The position numbers and the translations under genes were made by a program. A DNA stretch of 64,000 nt from Nissolia schottii. Its lineage: Eukaryota > Streptophyta > Magnoliopsida > Fabales > Fabaceae. Under the pieces are notes generated by a model. The model ran no database searches and was not told the DNA's origin. It was given only the letters and a program-made list of their open reading frames with translations. Shown here in pieces: positions 46,710 through 60,109 of this stretch (the first letter of the stretch is position 1; each line of letters opens with the position of its first letter). The stretch spans positions 148,932 through 212,931 of the forward strand of contig QANU01017745.1 of assembly GCA_003254905.1 (NCBI GenBank). Reading direction: 5' to 3'.

Positions 46710-49700
46710 TGATAGAAAGAGAGTTAGAGAGTGGAGAAAAGAGTTGAGAGAAAAATTGAATTGGTTAATTAATTGAAGCCATGAACAAGTCTGATATATA
46801 TACATATCAGTTTCCCATCAGTTGGTGAAACTTGCAGCGCAAGAAACTTTAGTAAATCACTAAAGATAACTAACTTAAACATGCTAACTACCTATAACTA
46901 CCATAACCACTTTGACTAACCATCATCCACCTTGTGTGGATGATTATCTGTTAACACCCCCCCGCAATCGTGGCCTGGTTTGAATAGATTATGTAGGCCA
47001 AGATTGGGCAAAATAGCATGAAAAGGCATTGGACCAAGTGGTTTGGTAAAAATATCCGCAAGTTGGAGCTTCGAAGAGATAGGTAGTAGGTGGATAAGCT
47101 TTAATTGGAGCTTCTCACGGACAAAGTGGCAGTCAATCTCGATGTGCTTTGTGAGCTCGTGGAAGGTTGGATTATGGGCAATCTGAAGTGCAGATTGGTT
47201 GTCGCAGAAAATGGTTGATGGGGCATCTTGTTTTACTTCTAGATCATGCAGCAGAAAGGTTATCCATTGAAGCTCAGAGGTTGTCATTGCCAAAGCCCTG
47301 TATTTGGCCTCACAGGAGGAATGCGATACAACATTTTGCTTCTTAGATTTCCAGCTACTGAGAAATTGTCGCAAAAATACACAAAATCTTAATGTAGATC
47401 TTCTTGTGTCCAGGCATCCAGCCCAATCTGCATCGTTGTAGGCCTTGAGCTGCAAAGGCGAATCACTTGGAAAGAACAAGCCAAGCCCTGGTGCAGCCTT
47501 GATGCACTTGAGAATTCTCATTGCTGCTTGACGGTGAGATGAGGAAGGAGCAACCATAAACTGTGCCAACTGATTCACAGCAAATGAGACATTGGGTCTG
47601 GTGGTGGTTAAGTAAATGAGGCATCCAACCAGGCGACGATAGGTTGCTGGATCAGTGAGAGGTTCACCATCATCCTTAGATAGGCGCTGTAAATTATCCA
47701 TAGGGGTTTTCATTGGTCTACAAGCAACTAATGAAACATCTTGGAGAATGTCCAATGCATATTTTCTTTGTGATAATGAGATACCTGAGGAATTCCTTGC
47801 AATTTCCAATCCCAAAAAATATTTGGCTTCACCAAGATCTTTTATCTTGAATGTATCATTGAGGAACCTTTTCATATCTATAATGGCTTATAGGCTGCTG
47901 CTAGCAATGAGTATGTCATCAACATACTCTAGCAATGTTGTGAATGAAGTGGAGCTGGACTTAATAAAAAGAGAGTGATCAGAGTTAGATTGCACATATC
48001 GACAAGAGAGCAGGGCTGTTGACAGTTTTGAAAACCATTGGCGACTGGCTTGTTTAAGGCCATAGAGGGACTTTTGTAGAAGACAAGCTTTGTTCGGGCC
48101 AGGGGCTAGAAAACCTTGTGGAAGTTTCATGTATACTTCCTGATGGCGATCCCCATGTAAGAATGCATTATTAACATCAAGTTGAAGTAAATGCCACTTC
48201 ATGACAGAAGTTAAAGACAACAACAATCTAACAGTAGACATCTTTGCCACAGGGCTGAAAGTGTCCATATAATCCACACCATGTGTTTGGTTATACCCTT
48301 TTGCAACTAAATGGGCTTTGTACTTCTCTATACTGCCATCTGCCTTTAATTTCACTTTGTACAACCATTTGCAGCCTATGGAATGTTTGCCAGGAAGGAG
48401 ATCCACCAATTTCCAAGCGTTGTTCAACTCTAATGCACTGATCTCAGCAGCCATAGCTTCTCTCAAGATGCATGTTTTACAGCCTCAACATATGAATTAG
48501 GTTCTGATGTAGCAGAGAGGGTAAGTGCAAATTTGCTGTGAGCATGTGAGAGATTATCATATGACAGAGCTGACTGAAGGGGATATGTGATGTTGGCATC
48601 AGATAATGAGTGTGCTGAGGGTATACCTGAATGATGCAAAAGATTACAGTGGTAATCTTGTAAGTATTGAGGTGCAGATTTGGGCCTTGATGACCTTCTA
48701 GGTTGCTGAGCATGCTGAGGAATAGATGGTGGCCGATCAGGTTACTGAATGATAGCAGCATGAATGATGGTAGCAGTAGGACTGGAGCTAGTGGATGAAC
48801 AGCAGGATCAACCTCTGAGTAAGTTTATGAGCTAGATAGGTCAGGGAGCACAAATTGACTCTGCTGTTCTAAAGGGGCAAGATAGGGAAAACAACTTTCA
48901 TAGAAATGAACATTTCTACTCATGAATATTTCTCTGCTAGAAATATCATATATGATGAATCCATTCACTCCAAGTCTATAGCCAAGAAAGATGCACTTTC
49001 TTGCTCGTGAATCAAGTTTGCTTCTTTGTCTATGCAAGGAATTTGCAAAAGCAAGGCATCCAAATACTTTGATGAAGGACATGTCAGGATCCTTACCAAG
49101 TAACATGGAATGGGGTGATCTGTCCTGCAATGTAGTAGAAGGAAATCTAATAATGATGAAGGCTGAATGTTGGACTTCAAAGGACAAGAAGGCTAATGAC
49201 AGGTATGATTGAAGTAGTAGAGCACGAGTTACATTGAGTAAGTGTTGGTGCTTTCTTTCAACAATTGCATTCTGTTGTGGGGTCTCCACACAAGATAACT
49301 GATGAATGATACCGTTGGTAGAAAAGAATTCCCTCAATGCAAACTCAGGGCCATTGTCACTCCTAACTTTCTTGACCACCATTGCAATGAATGCCTTCAA
49401 AGCCATTGCAGCCTCAGACTTGGCTTTGAGCAAATAAAGCCAGGTATGCCTACTGTGATCATCCACCACAGTAAGAAAATACTTGTGTCCTGCATAGATA
49501 GGACTGGTAGTGGCCCAAAGATATCAATATGAATCATATCAAAAGTACTATTGCAGTGTGAGGAACTTAAGGCAAATGGCAATGCTCTTTGCCTAGATAA
49601 ATGGCAAATGTCACAAACAGTAACAACAACAGAATTACTAACAGCAGCAGCATGAATGAAACTAAACTATTTATGCATTAGATTTAACTTGTCCTTAGGT

Positions 49701-51817
49701 ACATGACCAAGGCAGAAATGCCACAAATCAAAATCCTGTTGTTTTACAAAATTCAAAGAATTGGAAATCACAGAAACTGAGTTACAAATTACAAGATCTT
49801 TTAGAATGTATAGGCCATGCTCCACATTAGCAAGTCTAATCTCCTCCATGTCGTGACAATCCTGAATTGCACAAGAGTCAAAACAAACTCTAAGAATGCA
49901 ATCGTTATCAAGGCACAATTTGGTGATGGCTATCAAATTGAATGCAAAATTAGGAATAAATAGGAAATTAGTGAGACAAAGCTTGTTATTGAAAATGATG
50001 GTGCCTACGACATGAGAGATTAAAGACTACCTATTGGGTAAAGAGATGGTGATTGGTGGATCAAGAGTCCTATGAGAATTGAAAAAATCCATAGAACAAC
50101 AAATATGGTCAGTGGCCCCCTGAGTCAAGGATCCATGGGATGTTAACTGAGCTGCTTGAAACTCCATTGTTTGCTAGGTTAACATGAGCTGATGCAATCA
50201 ATCTAGGCTTCTGAATTAAGGCCAGGAGACTCTGGTATTGTTCAGCAGTAAACCCGAATTGAACTGAATTACCAGGAGCAGGTGTAGTGGAATCAGTAGC
50301 AGGTCCATTTGCAGAATCAGAGGTCACTGCATTAGCACGTTTGTTGTTGGATTTGAACTTGTAGCCTGCAGGATATCCCTGCTTCTTATAGCATTCTTCC
50401 TCGGTATGACCACGAAAGCCACAATGTGTGCATTTCTTTCCCTTGTAGGAACCACCAGGTTGCTTNCCCATTTTAAAAAGATTTTGAGTTTGAGATTCGA
50501 GGAAGAAAAAATCAGTGTTGGGAGGGGTGTTACAGTACTTTGAGCAGGATTAGTCAGTTCTATTGATGGTAGAGTCTTAATATATAATTACGTTATTTGT
50601 AAGCATTCAAAGAGTTTGGAGATATATGTCTTAACTTTGGTGGAATAATCAGTGCTGAACGTACCTAAATTTTTTTGTCTATAAAAGAAAAATAAAATTG
50701 CCCTAAGCATGGGTTAAGGTAGGGACTATATTATGTTGAAAGACAAAGTGGTCGAACAAGGCATTGATTAGTTAATAATGGTCATCCACCAAAATCAAGC
50801 AAACAATTAAGTATATATGGAAAGATAGATTTTGGATTTGAATTGATATTCAAAAATATTCTGATCATGAAGGAAACAATTAATAGTTGTGGGCGTGTGA
50901 ATCAATTTTGTTTCCTTCTTTTGTCCTTTTGAACTGTTAGGCACTTGTTGGTCAGTAGGGAAGGCTACATTATTTAGTGATTTTATTAAGGTTTTGTGGT
51001 AATGAGAGTGTGGCAGTAAGAGGATGTGTGGTGGTGGGGTTGATATTTAACATGGTGGAGCATGCATGATTTGATATTTAACAGCAATTTGATCATAAAC
51101 AATTACATTAAAACCAATATATTAATTAACAAATAAAAGTAGAGACTATCATCTTGCTTTGACTCCACACCCTTTAAAATTAGCCTAATAAATTCACATT
51201 AAGGTCTCTTAGGTTATTCAGTAATTAAGTGGCTTAATATAGATATTTTAAACAAGCGCTACTCGTAATTATATGCTTATATATATGTTTGTTTTTCAGT
51301 TCCTTCTAGTCATGAATTTTGCTTTTAGCTCCATAATACACAGTCTATAAATAAATTAGTGATANGATTCTCTTTTGGATATAGGTAATAGCAAGAAAGA
51401 GGATCCAAAGCAGGATTGTGAGGTGGAGGAGCCAGACTAGAGGTGTGCAATGGAATGGAGCTCGAAGAATCCATGGCTGCCATGGAAGGGAAGTGTAGAA
51501 ATTGCAGAGAATTCAGAGAGAGATCACATTAGATTGCTGTGAGAAAGATTTCAGAGCAAACAGTGTAAGAATCGATGATAACATGGTAGAAAGAGAGTTA
51601 GAGAGTGGGAGAAAAGAGTTGAGAGAAAAACTGAATTGGTTAATTAATTGAAAGCATGAACAATCCTGATATATATACATATTAGTTTCCCATCAGTTGG
51701 TGAAACTTGCAACTCAAGAAACTGTGGTAAATCACTAAAGATAACTAACTTAACCTCCTAACTACCTATAACTACCCTAATCACTTTGACTCACCATCAT
51801 CCACCTATCTGTTAACA
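46710..51817 (-). mobile_element. Ty1/Copia LTR retrotransposon fossil, 5.1 kb, with LTRs and target duplication
   Basis: The left LTR is 46710-46956 (3' LTR, as the element reads on minus) and the right LTR 51584-51817 (5' LTR), both TGTTAACA...CA on the minus strand. The 5-bp duplication CATTT is at 46705-46709 and 51818-51822. A C-run at 46956-46963 is the polypurine tract on the coding strand. Parts in coding order: gag remnant with a CCHC zinc knuckle (about 50110-50470), protease start near 50110, GAG-pre-integrase and integrase (about 49940-48825), reverse transcriptase with YVDD (about 48465-47890), RNase H with EAKYRAL-type block (about 47875-46916). The order PR-INT-RT-RH is Copia. 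It is broken, with several breaks, and most of the gag front looks replaced by unrelated DNA. The LTRs agree at roughly nine in ten positions by eye, suggesting an insertion a few million years old. Confidence 0.95.
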
Positions 51818-51822
51818 CATTT

Positions 51823-52490
51823 GATCAATTTGGAATGTTTTCAAATCTGCCCATTGAGTCTCCCACTACCCTAAACCATATCTCATAATTAATAACTTTG
51901 TATTTTAAACTTATAACAGTAACAAAACTGAAAATATCAAACTTTAACATATGATCCCCAATACATATCATGAAGGGCAAATATATGCAACGGAACTAAT
52001 TGATTGCAAGGAAATCATAATAAATACGTAACTTCCAACGGTAGAAATAGCTAGCTAGTTCAATGTGAAATACTGATCAAGAATGCAATATGAATATAGC
52101 ACCAATGTGAAATTATATTAACTTTATGCATATTTGAGTGGAGCAAAATATGAATTCGCACTTGTTTTTGGGATGGCGTGAAACATGATTTTCTTCTAGA
52201 AGATATTTATAACGATGAATCATATATTTCCATATAGCATATGATCAATAGTAACAAATAATTAATTTGACATGGGGCTCTCTCTTGGTGATATATTCCA
52301 ATGCTCCAATTAAAATGTAACTCTTATTTTGCCTTTACCAATGCCATAGTATTTTACGCCCATTGGGGGCGTGAAGCGTGGACATGACATATGTGTATGT
52401 TTATAAATTATGAAAACTACATGGTCATAAAAGTTTTGGTGATACCATCTAAATAATCATCTCTCAAAACTTTAAATTGATGGGAAAAAA
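51823..52490. other. AT-rich intergenic
   Basis: No gene or element recognised. Confidence 0.5.
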
Positions 52491-52808
52491 NNNNNNNNNN
52501 NNNNNNNNNNNNNNNNNNNNNNNNNNNNNNNNNNNNNNNNNNNNNNNNNNNNNNNNNNNNNNNNNNNNNNNNNNNNNNNNNNNNNNNNNNNNNNNNNNNN
52601 NNNNNNNNNNNNNNNNNNNNNNNNNNNNNNNNNNNNNNNNNNNNNNNNNNNNNNNNNNNNNNNNNNNNNNNNNNNNNNNNNNNNNNNNNNNNNNNNNNNN
52701 NNNNNNNNNNNNNNNNNNNNNNNNNNNNNNNNNNNNNNNNNNNNNNNNNNNNNNNNNNNNNNNNNNNNNNNNNNNNNNNNNNNNNNNNNNNNNNNNNNNN
52801 NNNNNNNN
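52491..52808. other. Assembly gap (318 N)
   Basis: Run of N, flanked by A-runs on both sides. Confidence 0.99.
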
Positions 52809-54670
52809 AAAAAAACGCATATATGTATATTTTTCAAGATAATTAACTTAAAAGGTAAACGTTTATTCTTATGTAAAAAAGAAATATTTCATATTCTTAT
52901 TTGATATAATAATTACGCAAAATAAACATAAAGAACTTAATTTAATTTTATTAAATAAAACCTAAATTAAGAAGAGTTTATAAGATGAATGTCTGTGATG
53001 TGTCAACCTTGACCTTGTTGGGCTATGTGGGCTTAACCCAGTCCATCCACAGTTCAAGTTCCAAGGTCGGACTCTATAGTTGAGAGAAATTATCACTTTA
53101 ATTGATGCGAGATATAGTACTTAGGAGGATGGTGGATTGTGCTCCATCAAATGTTATAAGGATAAAGTGACATTTTAAATAAAAATATGATCATATTATA
53201 ATTAATTAATATTAAAATATTAATTTATTATTAAGTGTTGCAGTATCATATAATAATCTTTCATATAATTAAACATTAATAAATTTTACGAATTCTCGTA
53301 TAAATTACTGAATCTCAAGACCTTACTTGCTCATTAAGAAGAATAAGTATCATCTGAACCAACCAGGTAAATTCATGAATCACTAGCAACGTATCAAGTA
53401 AAAAAATTAAATTGAATATCCCTCTAAAACGTTTTTGCATGCTTTCCCTACATAATTATATAAAAAGAATTTGTCCATAATAATATAATAATTTTCCATT
53501 AGATGTCAAAGAGTGTGAGAAAGAAATGATGGTTAATACAATACAAATTAAAGAATGATATAAAAAAAAAAAAATCAAGTAGTGGGAGAAGCAGAATCGA
53601 GGACTATATTGGGTGGAAGCAGTTGATAAGGTGTGGCCTTATAAGAAAAACCAATCCTCCCTTTATAGAGGCTCCAAAATGGAGAGATACTTGACCCTAC
53701 CTTACTTCTTGTCACACACAAGTTGGCTTATTATTATTTTCATTGTGGAAAGTTGAGCACTTTGTTAATAAATCATCTGAAATAGAGAGAAAGATATTTT
53801 AAGAATCAAATGATTATTCGAAAGTGTTATGGACCATCAAAAGCTTAAAAAGAAGCAGCCCTTTGTACCCATCACATGCTATATATTTGGGGGTCATTTT
53901 TTATACAATTTTTAAAAAAATATATATCTTTTTTTTTTTATCATTTTCTCTTGTTGAAAGTAATCATGTTTAAGTTAAGTAGAAGGATTAGTTCAACAAA
54001 AAAATTTCTTTTTCAAATTTTAACGCAACTACATATATATTTAAAGGTTGAATATGAAATTTTAGATTAAGTTAGAACAAGCTCCTATCAGCTAACCCAC
54101 ACCCACACGTTCGATGGTAGTTATTTTAAACATTGGAGGCGTGTGTTTTAAAATATTATCTAAACAACTCCTCCATTAAGTTCTTTAGTTATCTCTTGTG
54201 TTACATCCGAGTGCTAGTTTTTGACCTTATAATAACCTTAACTCGTGCGTAAGAGATAAATATGTGTACTTTCATTCAAGTTTTTTAATTTACATATCCT
54301 AATCCTTGCAATCTTTATTTCATCTCTATCACTTCATTGTTGGAGAAAAAAAAGGTTGAAAATGAAATAAAAAATTACAAGAATGCTCATCAAGATCAAG
54401 ATGACCACAACTCGCTCCCCGCATCATTACAAGGCAAGAAAAAAAGAAAACAAAAACTCACTTAAAACTCTCAATTAATTAGTAGCGATCACCACAATTT
54501 ATGTAACCCTTTTATGTAAAAATTTCACTTAGACTTGATTATGTTAATTTTCATGGTCAATAAAAAAAAGTTGGGTCAAATATTGAAAATTGACTATAAA
54601 AATCAACACATAACTAAGTCATGTGAAATTTTGATATGAGAGAACCGAAGAAATTTCGTCGAGGCATGTC
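52809..54670. other. Intergenic downstream of CYP735A-like gene
   Basis: AT-rich. 53000-53165 is less AT-rich (CCTTGACCTTGTTGGGC, then CCAAGGTCGGACTC), looks like mobile-element debris and cannot be placed in a family. No gene seen. Confidence 0.45.
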
Positions 54671-57600
54671 TCATGACTCCAAGGGCTTCAAACAAACTTG
54701 AACACCATACTTGGGCTTAATGGTGAGGACGACGACAGGAGCATGACGGTAATTCTCCGAAATGGTGAAGCTAAACCTAGAGATCAACATGGCTAATATG
54801 ATCTTAGCTTCCATAAGTGCAAATGCTTGGCCAACACAATTTCTAGGGCCAGAAGCAAATGGCAAAAAACGGCCAGGGATGAATGACTTTGAAGTGAACC
54901 TCTCAGGGTTGAACTCATTTGCATCTTTGCCCCATAACTTTTCACTATGGTGAATGGCCAGCACAGGGATCCATATTGATAGGCCTTTTGGGATGTAAAG
55001 GTCACCAAGCACCATGTCTTCAAAGGCCATTCTTGGTAGAACAGATGCTGGGGGATAAAGCCTCATTGACTCATTGATTACCATATGCAACTGCAAGGAA
55101 AAAATAAATAACAAATAACAACTTTGGTTACTTTATTATTATTGCGGGTTGGCCACCGACGTATAGTCGAATGCTTCAGGTCTGTTTCTTTTTTTTTTTT
55201 TTTTCCCTCATATGTTTCATTTTTCTTTTAAAGATTTATAAAGGAATCGGTGAAAACAAGAAATTCAAGATTAGTTTAATTTTTATTTTTATTTTCTATT
55301 CTCCATCTTTTTTGATTTTTTAAAATTTTGTAAATAAAATAGTAAAAACAGAAAATGACTAAATTAAAAAAAAAAGAAAGTAAACTAAAAATAGAAAACA
55401 AAAGCACAAACCAAATAGATTCTTACATTAATTTCTTGTGTTCATTTCATGTTTTTGTTATTTTCTTTATAAAACTGTAAAAAAAACAAAAACACATTAA
55501 AAATAAGAAATAAAAAAAGAAATTAAACATAATTTTTTTATGGAGAAGTTATATATAATGTATACTTTGAGGAAATGGTTAAACCATTGACCATCTTTTG
55601 GTAAATCTAGCTTTATATTTGGTTCGCAAAAATTTTCCATTAGGTCTTCCTATCTCTCTATGAATTGAAGGGAAAAAAAAACTCAAAAAATGTTGAAGTG
55701 GGTAGCCATGAACCTTGCTGTTAAGTAGAGTAGGGTCAACTCGTTTTCTTTTTGGTTTCCTTAAAAGAAAAATAGGCAAAAGTAAATTATACTCACAAAG
55801 ACTAATGAAACTATGAGTACTACTTGTTATTTTTTCCCCCTCTTTTTATATAAAAGTATGGCCGTAACGCTATTCAGAAAATGAATTGATTGCTTTTCTA
55901 ACTTTTGAGCACTTGGACACACTTAAAAGAAAGATAACCCCATTATAAGTATTTTTTATTTATTTATGAAAATAACCAACTACCGGCGCACGAGGGCAAA
56001 GATGATCGATGAGTAAATAAAATTATATTTTTGGACATATCTAGGTTACACTAAAATATTTATAAACTTTCCTTTTTCTAAATCATCGTGCTAATGGTAA
56101 CTTAAAAAGCCTAGGGGCCTTAGATTACTTAGGCTTTTGGCTATGAAACTATAGGCTAAACTTATATTATATGACACTAATTGTGTTAATGGAGAAAATG
56201 TTAATTGCATGAATTTATTTTATTTGTACTCAATTGTATGGACCATAATGCCATTTGAGTTTAATTATTGACCCAATTAAAGTTTTCCTAAAACTGTTTT
56301 GTGCACGGTTTTAAATGCAATCATAGTGTAGGTTCTATAAAGAGTAACACTTGACACTGCTAAAGTTAAAGTGTGTGTGTGTATATATATATATGATTAT
56401 TTTTATAAATATAAATAAGCATGGATGTGCATTTAATATAGAAATCTATACGAAGCTGCCGCTCCCACTCAATTTCATAAGAAGTTATTAAGCATTAATA
56501 AAGTGTTAAGTAAAATTATGGTTGTGATATCATAACTGGATTTAATAAATCTTGAACAATCACACTAACAAATATGTTTGTTAGTGAGGTGGGTTTACTG
56601 GGAGCCTCACTCACCACACCACGTGAAATTGAATTGAATGGTATATCTATTAAAGAGAAAAAGAAAAGAAAAGAAAAAGATTTAGATACTTACAAGAGTG
56701 AGCTTGGAAAGCTGATCCACAGAAGGGATGCCAGCATTGCAAACCCTGTTGAGCTCATCCCTAACCCTGTCCTGCCAAGATGGATTAGAAGCCAACAGCA
56801 TGACTGTCCATGTGAGCAACAAGGCAGTTGTCTCATGGCCGGCAAAGAAGAACGTCTTGCACTCATCCATCACCATCTGAAGATCCACCGCACAATTACC
56901 ATTTTGCCCTCCTCCATTCCTCTTCTGCTGCATCTCATTCAGCAACATGCCCAACAAGTCATTCCCATATGAGCTGCTCCTCCCAATCTCCACACAGTCC
57001 TTCCTGCTTTGTATTATCTCCATCAGCAGTCTCTCCACTTCCATCTTCAGCGCCTTTATCTCTCTGTTATACTTGCTTGGAAAGAACCTTCACACACAGT
57101 TTAATTATTTGATGCTTGCTTGATGGAATAAGACCGACAGAACCATAATGCTATGCAAACTGCAATGCAAAGAATCCACTCATGAGTACCTGCTGCCGGG
57201 GAAGCACAGGTGGCGGCTCGCCTGGGCGCAGCGCCGCTGCAGCAGGGTGAGCAGTTGGAATATCTTCTTTCCTTTCTTGTAGCTCGTACCGAACTCTGTT
57301 CGGGAGATGATATCCGCGGTGAGCTTTGTCATGTATTCGCCCATCTCCACCTCAGTTTCCCCGCATTCCAGCGAATTTCGCAGCGATTCAAGCATCTCCG
57401 TCGTGCATTCCACCATGTGCCCTGCATACCCCTGCATACATACATAATTGTTCCAATTTAATTAGTATCTATCAAATTAACTATTTAGTATCTATCAAAT
57501 TAACTAACTAATTAGTATCGATACCTTGAGCCTGTCTCCGACGAATGCAGGGGCCACGATGTGGCGTTGGTGATACCAGTCTTCTCCATTCGCCATCAAC

Positions 57601-58324
57601 AGCCCTCCCCCGATGAAATGCTTCGAACCCTGTCTCTGCTGCCATGATTTCCCAGACCGTGTGCTGTATTTCGCCAGGAACTCCTTTATCAATTCCGTCT
57701 CTGTCAGGCAAAGTCTCGGCTCGTTGCCATTCCAGTACAGAAATCTCTTCCCTGCGCCCCCGCAGCACCGCACCCACCGCGTCAAAATTTATTTGTCAGA
57801 ATGATGTGATATGATTATTGACCATTACACAAATAAATTGGCTATATCACTCATAAACTACCTAACTGTAACTCCTCCTTTTTTTTTTCTTTTCCTTTTT
57901 ATTGTGTAACGTTAGAGTAGAATGACGGTGATAAATATAAATTCTTGCATTTATTTTAAAATATCATATTAAATATGTTTCTTATCCACAAAAAGGCATT
58001 CCAAATTTAAAAAGGAATCTTATGAATGCATTACATACCATACTGACTGGACCAAGCAAGAAAATGCGGGAGGAGGCGGCCGACGATGTCATGGCTGATG
58101 GTTTTCATGTCTTGTGAGGTGGTTTTGGAGACAAGGGAGGCCATGTCGAGGATGTTTCCGCTGAAGAAGCGAGGCTTGGGGCCGCGAACGCCTTGCGCCT
58201 CCATGATCCTCTTGATGCGGAGTGGGGTGAGCCAGTAACAAGAGAGGGTGTCATAGAAGAGCTTAAATAGCAGAGTGAGGAAGAAGAGTGTAGCAAAAAG
58301 GGTTGTGAGGACGACCATAGCCAT
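54671..58324 (-). CDS. CYP735A-like: Cytochrome P450, CYP735A-like (cytokinin trans-hydroxylase)
   Basis: Five exons: 58324-58039, 57751-57525, 57431-57190, 57087-56694 and 55090-54671. All are GT-AG and phase-consistent, giving 522 residues, close to the ~510-520 of CYP735A. The N-terminus (residues ~3-25, VVLTTLFATLFFLTLLFKLF) is an ER membrane anchor, followed by basic RIKRIMEAQGVRGPKPRFFS. Catalytic signatures are the I-helix AGHETT (~334-339), the ExxR motif ESMR (~390-393), NPERF (~444-448) and the heme loop FASGPRNCVG with ligand Cys ~468. Blocks such as GGLLMANGEDWYHQRHIVAP and ADIISRTEFGTSYKKGKKIF are typical of the CYP72 clan that contains CYP735A. CYP735A makes trans-zeatin-type cytokinins from isopentenyladenine nucleotides. 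The gene position after RBCS and LBD supports the subfamily. Confidence 0.93.
55091..56693 (-). other. Last intron of the CYP735A-like gene, with repeat debris
   Basis: 1.6-kb intron, long against the others (about 90-290 bp). 55178-55428 has a GTCTGTTTC...GTTTTC/GAAAAC foldback character recalling the MITEs in ABA4 introns, but the ends are unclear. (GT)n/(AT)n at about 56371-56393. Confidence 0.5.
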
Positions 58325-60109
58325 GGGAGTGAAGGGTGGCTAATAACACTTTGTTATAAGATTTATATAACAAAGGGTTGTTTTATAATCTTCAAAGAGA
58401 GAGTGTGTGATATGGGATGGGGAAATTTGAAGCGTCACTCAACACTATATATAGTCGGAAATTTGTGGGGATCACTTCAATTTTTTATATTGTGAAGCCT
58501 ATTCAGTTTAGTGGCTATTATGGCTAGTGTGCTATTGATGAATGAAAGTTCGATCCATGACCAGAAGTTTAAGAGAATTTGTTCGGCTTCTTAATAGTTA
58601 AATCACTTGAAAAATTATTACAAACTAATTAACTATTAATGGTCTCTAGAGGAATTAAATTAGTCTCGTGAAAAATTACCTATAACTATATATAGAGCTA
58701 AAAAAAAGGGGTTGTGCATTCAAAGGACGGTGTAGCGTTTAAGTGTGTACATAGAAATGGTAAAATCTTAAAAGAATATTGCACTTTGCTCATTGTCAAT
58801 GAGAGAATATGACTTGGATATGTGCTTTGGGACATTTTGTTTATGTGCTCCTAAGAAAAAACTAATCGTGTCATGAATCATTCAATACTCAACCTTTCAA
58901 TTGTTACACTTCACAATATTTAGTTAAAATGAGAGACAATAAATAGTAAGCTGAGATGTTAAACATTAAAGTAAATTAAAATAGAGAGTATACATTTTTT
59001 CTTGCTCCAAAAACATAAGCCTTTTCCCTAGCTCTATATTGCTTTAAGAATTTATTTTAAAGCAAAATCTTGATTGTCATGTATAATGCTATAGGAAATG
59101 TGTTCATTGGTAGGCATACCAGTAAATTAGGGGAGATTAAGCGATGACCCAAGCCAACCCAACATAATCCAATTAAAAAAATATAATAATCCTACATATC
59201 TGGATTCACCATAAATTCTACACATAACACAATATTATTTATTAAAACCATTTTCATAATTACAAATGTGTATATGTTATAAAGAACAATGGATGATAGT
59301 TTATGGTGAATCTGAGTCTATAGTATCATTACTCATTAAAAAAAGAAAAAAAGAAAAATATAGATTAGGTTAGGTTATAATATATTTTTTTAGTAAAAAA
59401 AATACTTTTAATATGTATTGGTTCGGGTCAAACCTACGGGCCAGATCCCTCCCTTATTGGGCTATGGGCTTCAATATCTCAAAATTCACTTCCACTCTTT
59501 CATGTATCATCTCGTATACTCCCATTCATGTGTTTCTATTCCTATCTCGCTCACACCTTTATTACTAATTTAACCTCTACCTTCATCATATTGCTAAATT
59601 ACTTGTTTAATTTATGGAAGAAAGTGCTTTTGACAACTAGAGATAGAGGGAAACTTACAAATATCCCAAATAAAATTAGTAGATGAGATTTAGAAGTTAA
59701 TAGATGGTATATAAACGTGATCTTTGACAAAGTATTATAATATTGTCTAATTTATGTAATAGATGTCACATAATAAGATAAAATTTAATTGTTGCCGTAT
59801 ATGTTGCCAACCCTACCGCTCCCAAACACAGTAAATTCCGTAGGTATAATAAAAGGAGTATTCTCTGAAAATGGCCTTTCTTTTTTATCTTGAATTTATT
59901 AATTTTATTGCATATAATAACATTGCATACCTATATATCTACACCTTAGGTAATTGGATGCAAAGGCTAGACGATTGTTTTTTTAGAGAATATAAAAGTA
60001 TTCAAAAAATGCAAGAAAGCTGGAAATTTTTGTCAAAACTTAGTTATCGGAACAATGTAATATGATTATTAACCGGGAAAATACATGGATCATATCACTT
60101 GTAAAATTC
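58325..60109. other. Upstream region of CYP735A-like gene and spacer before array 2
   Basis: Promoter region (TATATATAG at about 58446-58454 is on the plus strand and not clearly a promoter), then AT-rich DNA. A 13-bp inverted repeat GATTCACCATAAA / TTTATGGTGAATC at about 59203-59215 and 59300-59312 suggests a small foldback element. No gene seen. Confidence 0.45.

Noticed and set aside
52464-52842. Open frames across the 318-N gap
   Set aside because: They consist of unknown bases only.
55178-55560. MITEs in the CYP735A intron
   Set aside because: Foldback character and GTTTTC/GAAAAC words recall the ABA4 intron elements, but ends and duplications cannot be fixed in this A/T-run-rich DNA.
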